Under the pieces are notes generated by a model. It was not told the DNA's origin, ran no database searches, and worked only from the letters and a program-made list of their open reading frames with translations. Below are positions 50,411 through 51,376 of a DNA stretch of 51,376 bases, piece by piece. Each line of letters begins with the position of its first letter. Position 1 is the stretch's first letter. The position numbers and the translations under genes were made by a program. This DNA comes from an uncultured Bacteroidales bacterium (GTDB taxonomy: Bacteria; Bacteroidota; Bacteroidia; Bacteroidales; Muribaculaceae): the NCBI GenBank assembly GCA_947644715.1, contig CANSAP010000013.1:1-51376 (forward strand), read 5' to 3'.

Positions 50411-51070
50411 TTAGAAGCTCCAACCGAGACGCAGACGGGGATTAACGTCGAAACCGCCGCTGAAGCTGTGACCGCCGATTTTAGTCTTGGTCTCGCTCTC
50501 GGTACCACCTACACAAGTCTTGTAAGTGGTGTTGGTAGTGAGCACGTCGGTCATGCCGAGGTTGATTTCAGCACCGAGGTACAGACCTTTGTACACGTAG
50601 AAGTCGATGCCGGTGGTCAGATAGATGTTGAAGCCATTGCCGGTGCCGGAGTTGTTCCAAGTCCAGTTATCGTCGTTAGTCTGATTCTTGTGGCCGGCGA
50701 AGTCATGGATGTAGCCAATCTTACCACCTGCGTAGAGGTCGATGCGCTTGTAGTTGTAGAAGTGACGCTGGTAGCCGAGGTTGAGGACGAAGCGACCCTT
50801 GTAATCCTTGATGAAAGCCTCGCTCTTCTCGGTGTTAGCCACCTCTTTGTCGTTGCTGCCGGAAAGACCGAGTTCCACGATGAGAGCATCCTTGGAGGTG
50901 AAGAACCAACGAGCCTGCAGGGCAGTCATATTGAAGCTCTCGCCATCGCTCTTGAACGGGGTGAACTGGATTTCAGTGCTTACAGTACCTGCTTCGGGAG
51001 CAAAGCTCTCTTCAGCGTTTGCACACAGAGCGCTACCCAGGATAGCAGCTGCTACAAAAAACTTTTTCAT
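50411..51070 (-). CDS. Small outer membrane beta-barrel protein
   Basis: A 219-residue exported protein with a clean signal peptide (MKKFFVAAAILGSALCANA) and an 8-strand-type barrel pattern (FVLNLGYQRHFYNYKRIDLYAGGKIGYIHDF, LYLGAEINLGMTDV) ending in LRLGWSF with terminal Phe. It resembles OmpA-like or OmpW-like small barrels without a peptidoglycan domain. The function is unknown. It has its own promoter (51209-51240) and terminator, and the roughly 130-base leader suggests possible RNA-level control. Confidence 0.82.
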   Translation of the reverse strand: MKKFFVAAAILGSALCANAEESFAPEAGTVSTEIQFTPFKSDGESFNMTALQARWFFTSKDALIVELGLSGSNDKEVANTEKSEAFIKDYKGRFVLNLGYQRHFYNYKRIDLYAGGKIGYIHDFAGHKNQTNDDNWTWNNSGTGNGFNIYLTTGIDFYVYKGLYLGAEINLGMTDVLTTNTTYKTCVGGTESETKTKIGGHSFSGGFDVNPRLRLGWSF

Positions 51071-51208
51071 AATCTGTCTGTTGATATAAGTTACACTAAA
51101 CTAATTCTACACATAGGGCCGGCGGCAGCACTTGCATCAAGTAATGAAAGCCCAAACATGCAGGCGCCTCAAAGCAGCGGCCAACCGAGCCAATCTTAAA
51201 TCACGCTG

Positions 51209-51240
51209 CAAAGTTAAGTCAAATTTTTAACACATACAAC
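51209..51240 (-). promoter_or_regulatory. Promoter of the outer-membrane protein gene
   Basis: -7 box TAACTTTG (51216-51209) and -33 GTTG (51240-51237) on the minus strand, 20 bases apart. Confidence 0.75.
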
Positions 51241-51376
51241 CCCAAAAGCCAACAAACGTTAAAACGACCAACCATTCCCCCCTTTTGACCAACAGCAGAT
51301 TACATTATAATTATCTGAATATTATATGAATTGGTTGTCGTATTTCATTCTTCGGCCCAGGACTGTGCAGATAATC
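51241..51376. other. Right-edge intergenic sequence
   Basis: This AT-rich sequence has no gene that I can support. Short open stretches on the minus strand reach the window edge, so the tail of a gene beyond it cannot be excluded. Confidence 0.4.

Noticed and set aside
51315..51376. Possible 3' end of a minus-strand gene at the right edge
   Set aside because: Three frames are open for only a few residues, and none gives recognisable protein sequence.

Overview
The window reads as a chromosomal segment of a gut Bacteroidales bacterium, most likely Muribaculaceae or a close relative. This rests on Bacteroidetes-type promoters (a TAnnTTTG -7 box about 20 bases from a TTTG/TTG -33 box), the lack of Shine-Dalgarno sites, Bacteroidetes-restricted families (GldH, a type IX secretion tail, DUF6452/DUF6048, DUF4199, DUF5715, a BtuG-like propeller) and anaerobic metabolism (2-oxoacid:ferredoxin oxidoreductase). 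The family-level placement is inference. No phage, transposase, integrase or CRISPR array is visible.

Layout, left to right. 1-370: upstream half of a promoter for a gene beyond the left edge, then a terminator. 371-7227 (minus): one cell-division/RNA-metabolism operon, zapB-like > zapA > [structured RNA candidate] > rny > ricT-like > gldH > M24 peptidase > tRNA nucleotidyltransferase. 7354-18560 (minus): lptD, an HD protein, ilvE, a mini type-IX-tail protein, a small lipoprotein, a GH13 amylase, a coiled-coil lipoprotein, and dacB > Glu-rich protein > rsmI. 18641-25856: plus-strand AI-2E permease, tdk and a CyuA-like desulfidase, then a minus-strand choloylglycine-hydrolase-family enzyme, then the plus operon DUF4199 > GT2 > DUF6452 > DUF6048. 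25907-27911: rpsA with its promoter and terminator.

27954-33293 (minus) is the most unusual part. One unit is LytTR regulator > membrane FHA/zinc-ribbon protein > secreted caspase-like protease. Directly downstream, from its own promoter, a second unit is Thr-Pro-repeat protein > double zinc-ribbon/FHA protein > secreted Sel1-repeat protein. I know of no named system with this composition. A phosphothreonine-dependent signalling module with an exported caspase is a reasonable hypothesis, but no kinase or phosphatase is in the window.

33296-36346: korAB with a clear promoter and terminator. 36403-41231 (minus): SPOR-like lipoprotein > GT2-like protein lacking its DxD > BtuB-type TonB-dependent receptor > BtuG-like propeller lipoprotein, probably corrinoid uptake, preceded by tandem 13-bp repeats. 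41441-41514: tRNA-Pro(GGG). 41737-47876 (plus): DUF5715 lipoprotein, giant AsmA-like protein, HAD phosphatase, aroB. 47909-51240 (minus): repeat-rich secreted protein, YeiH-type permease and a small outer-membrane barrel protein.

All calls come from reading the sequence. Family names are from recognised motifs and not from database searches.
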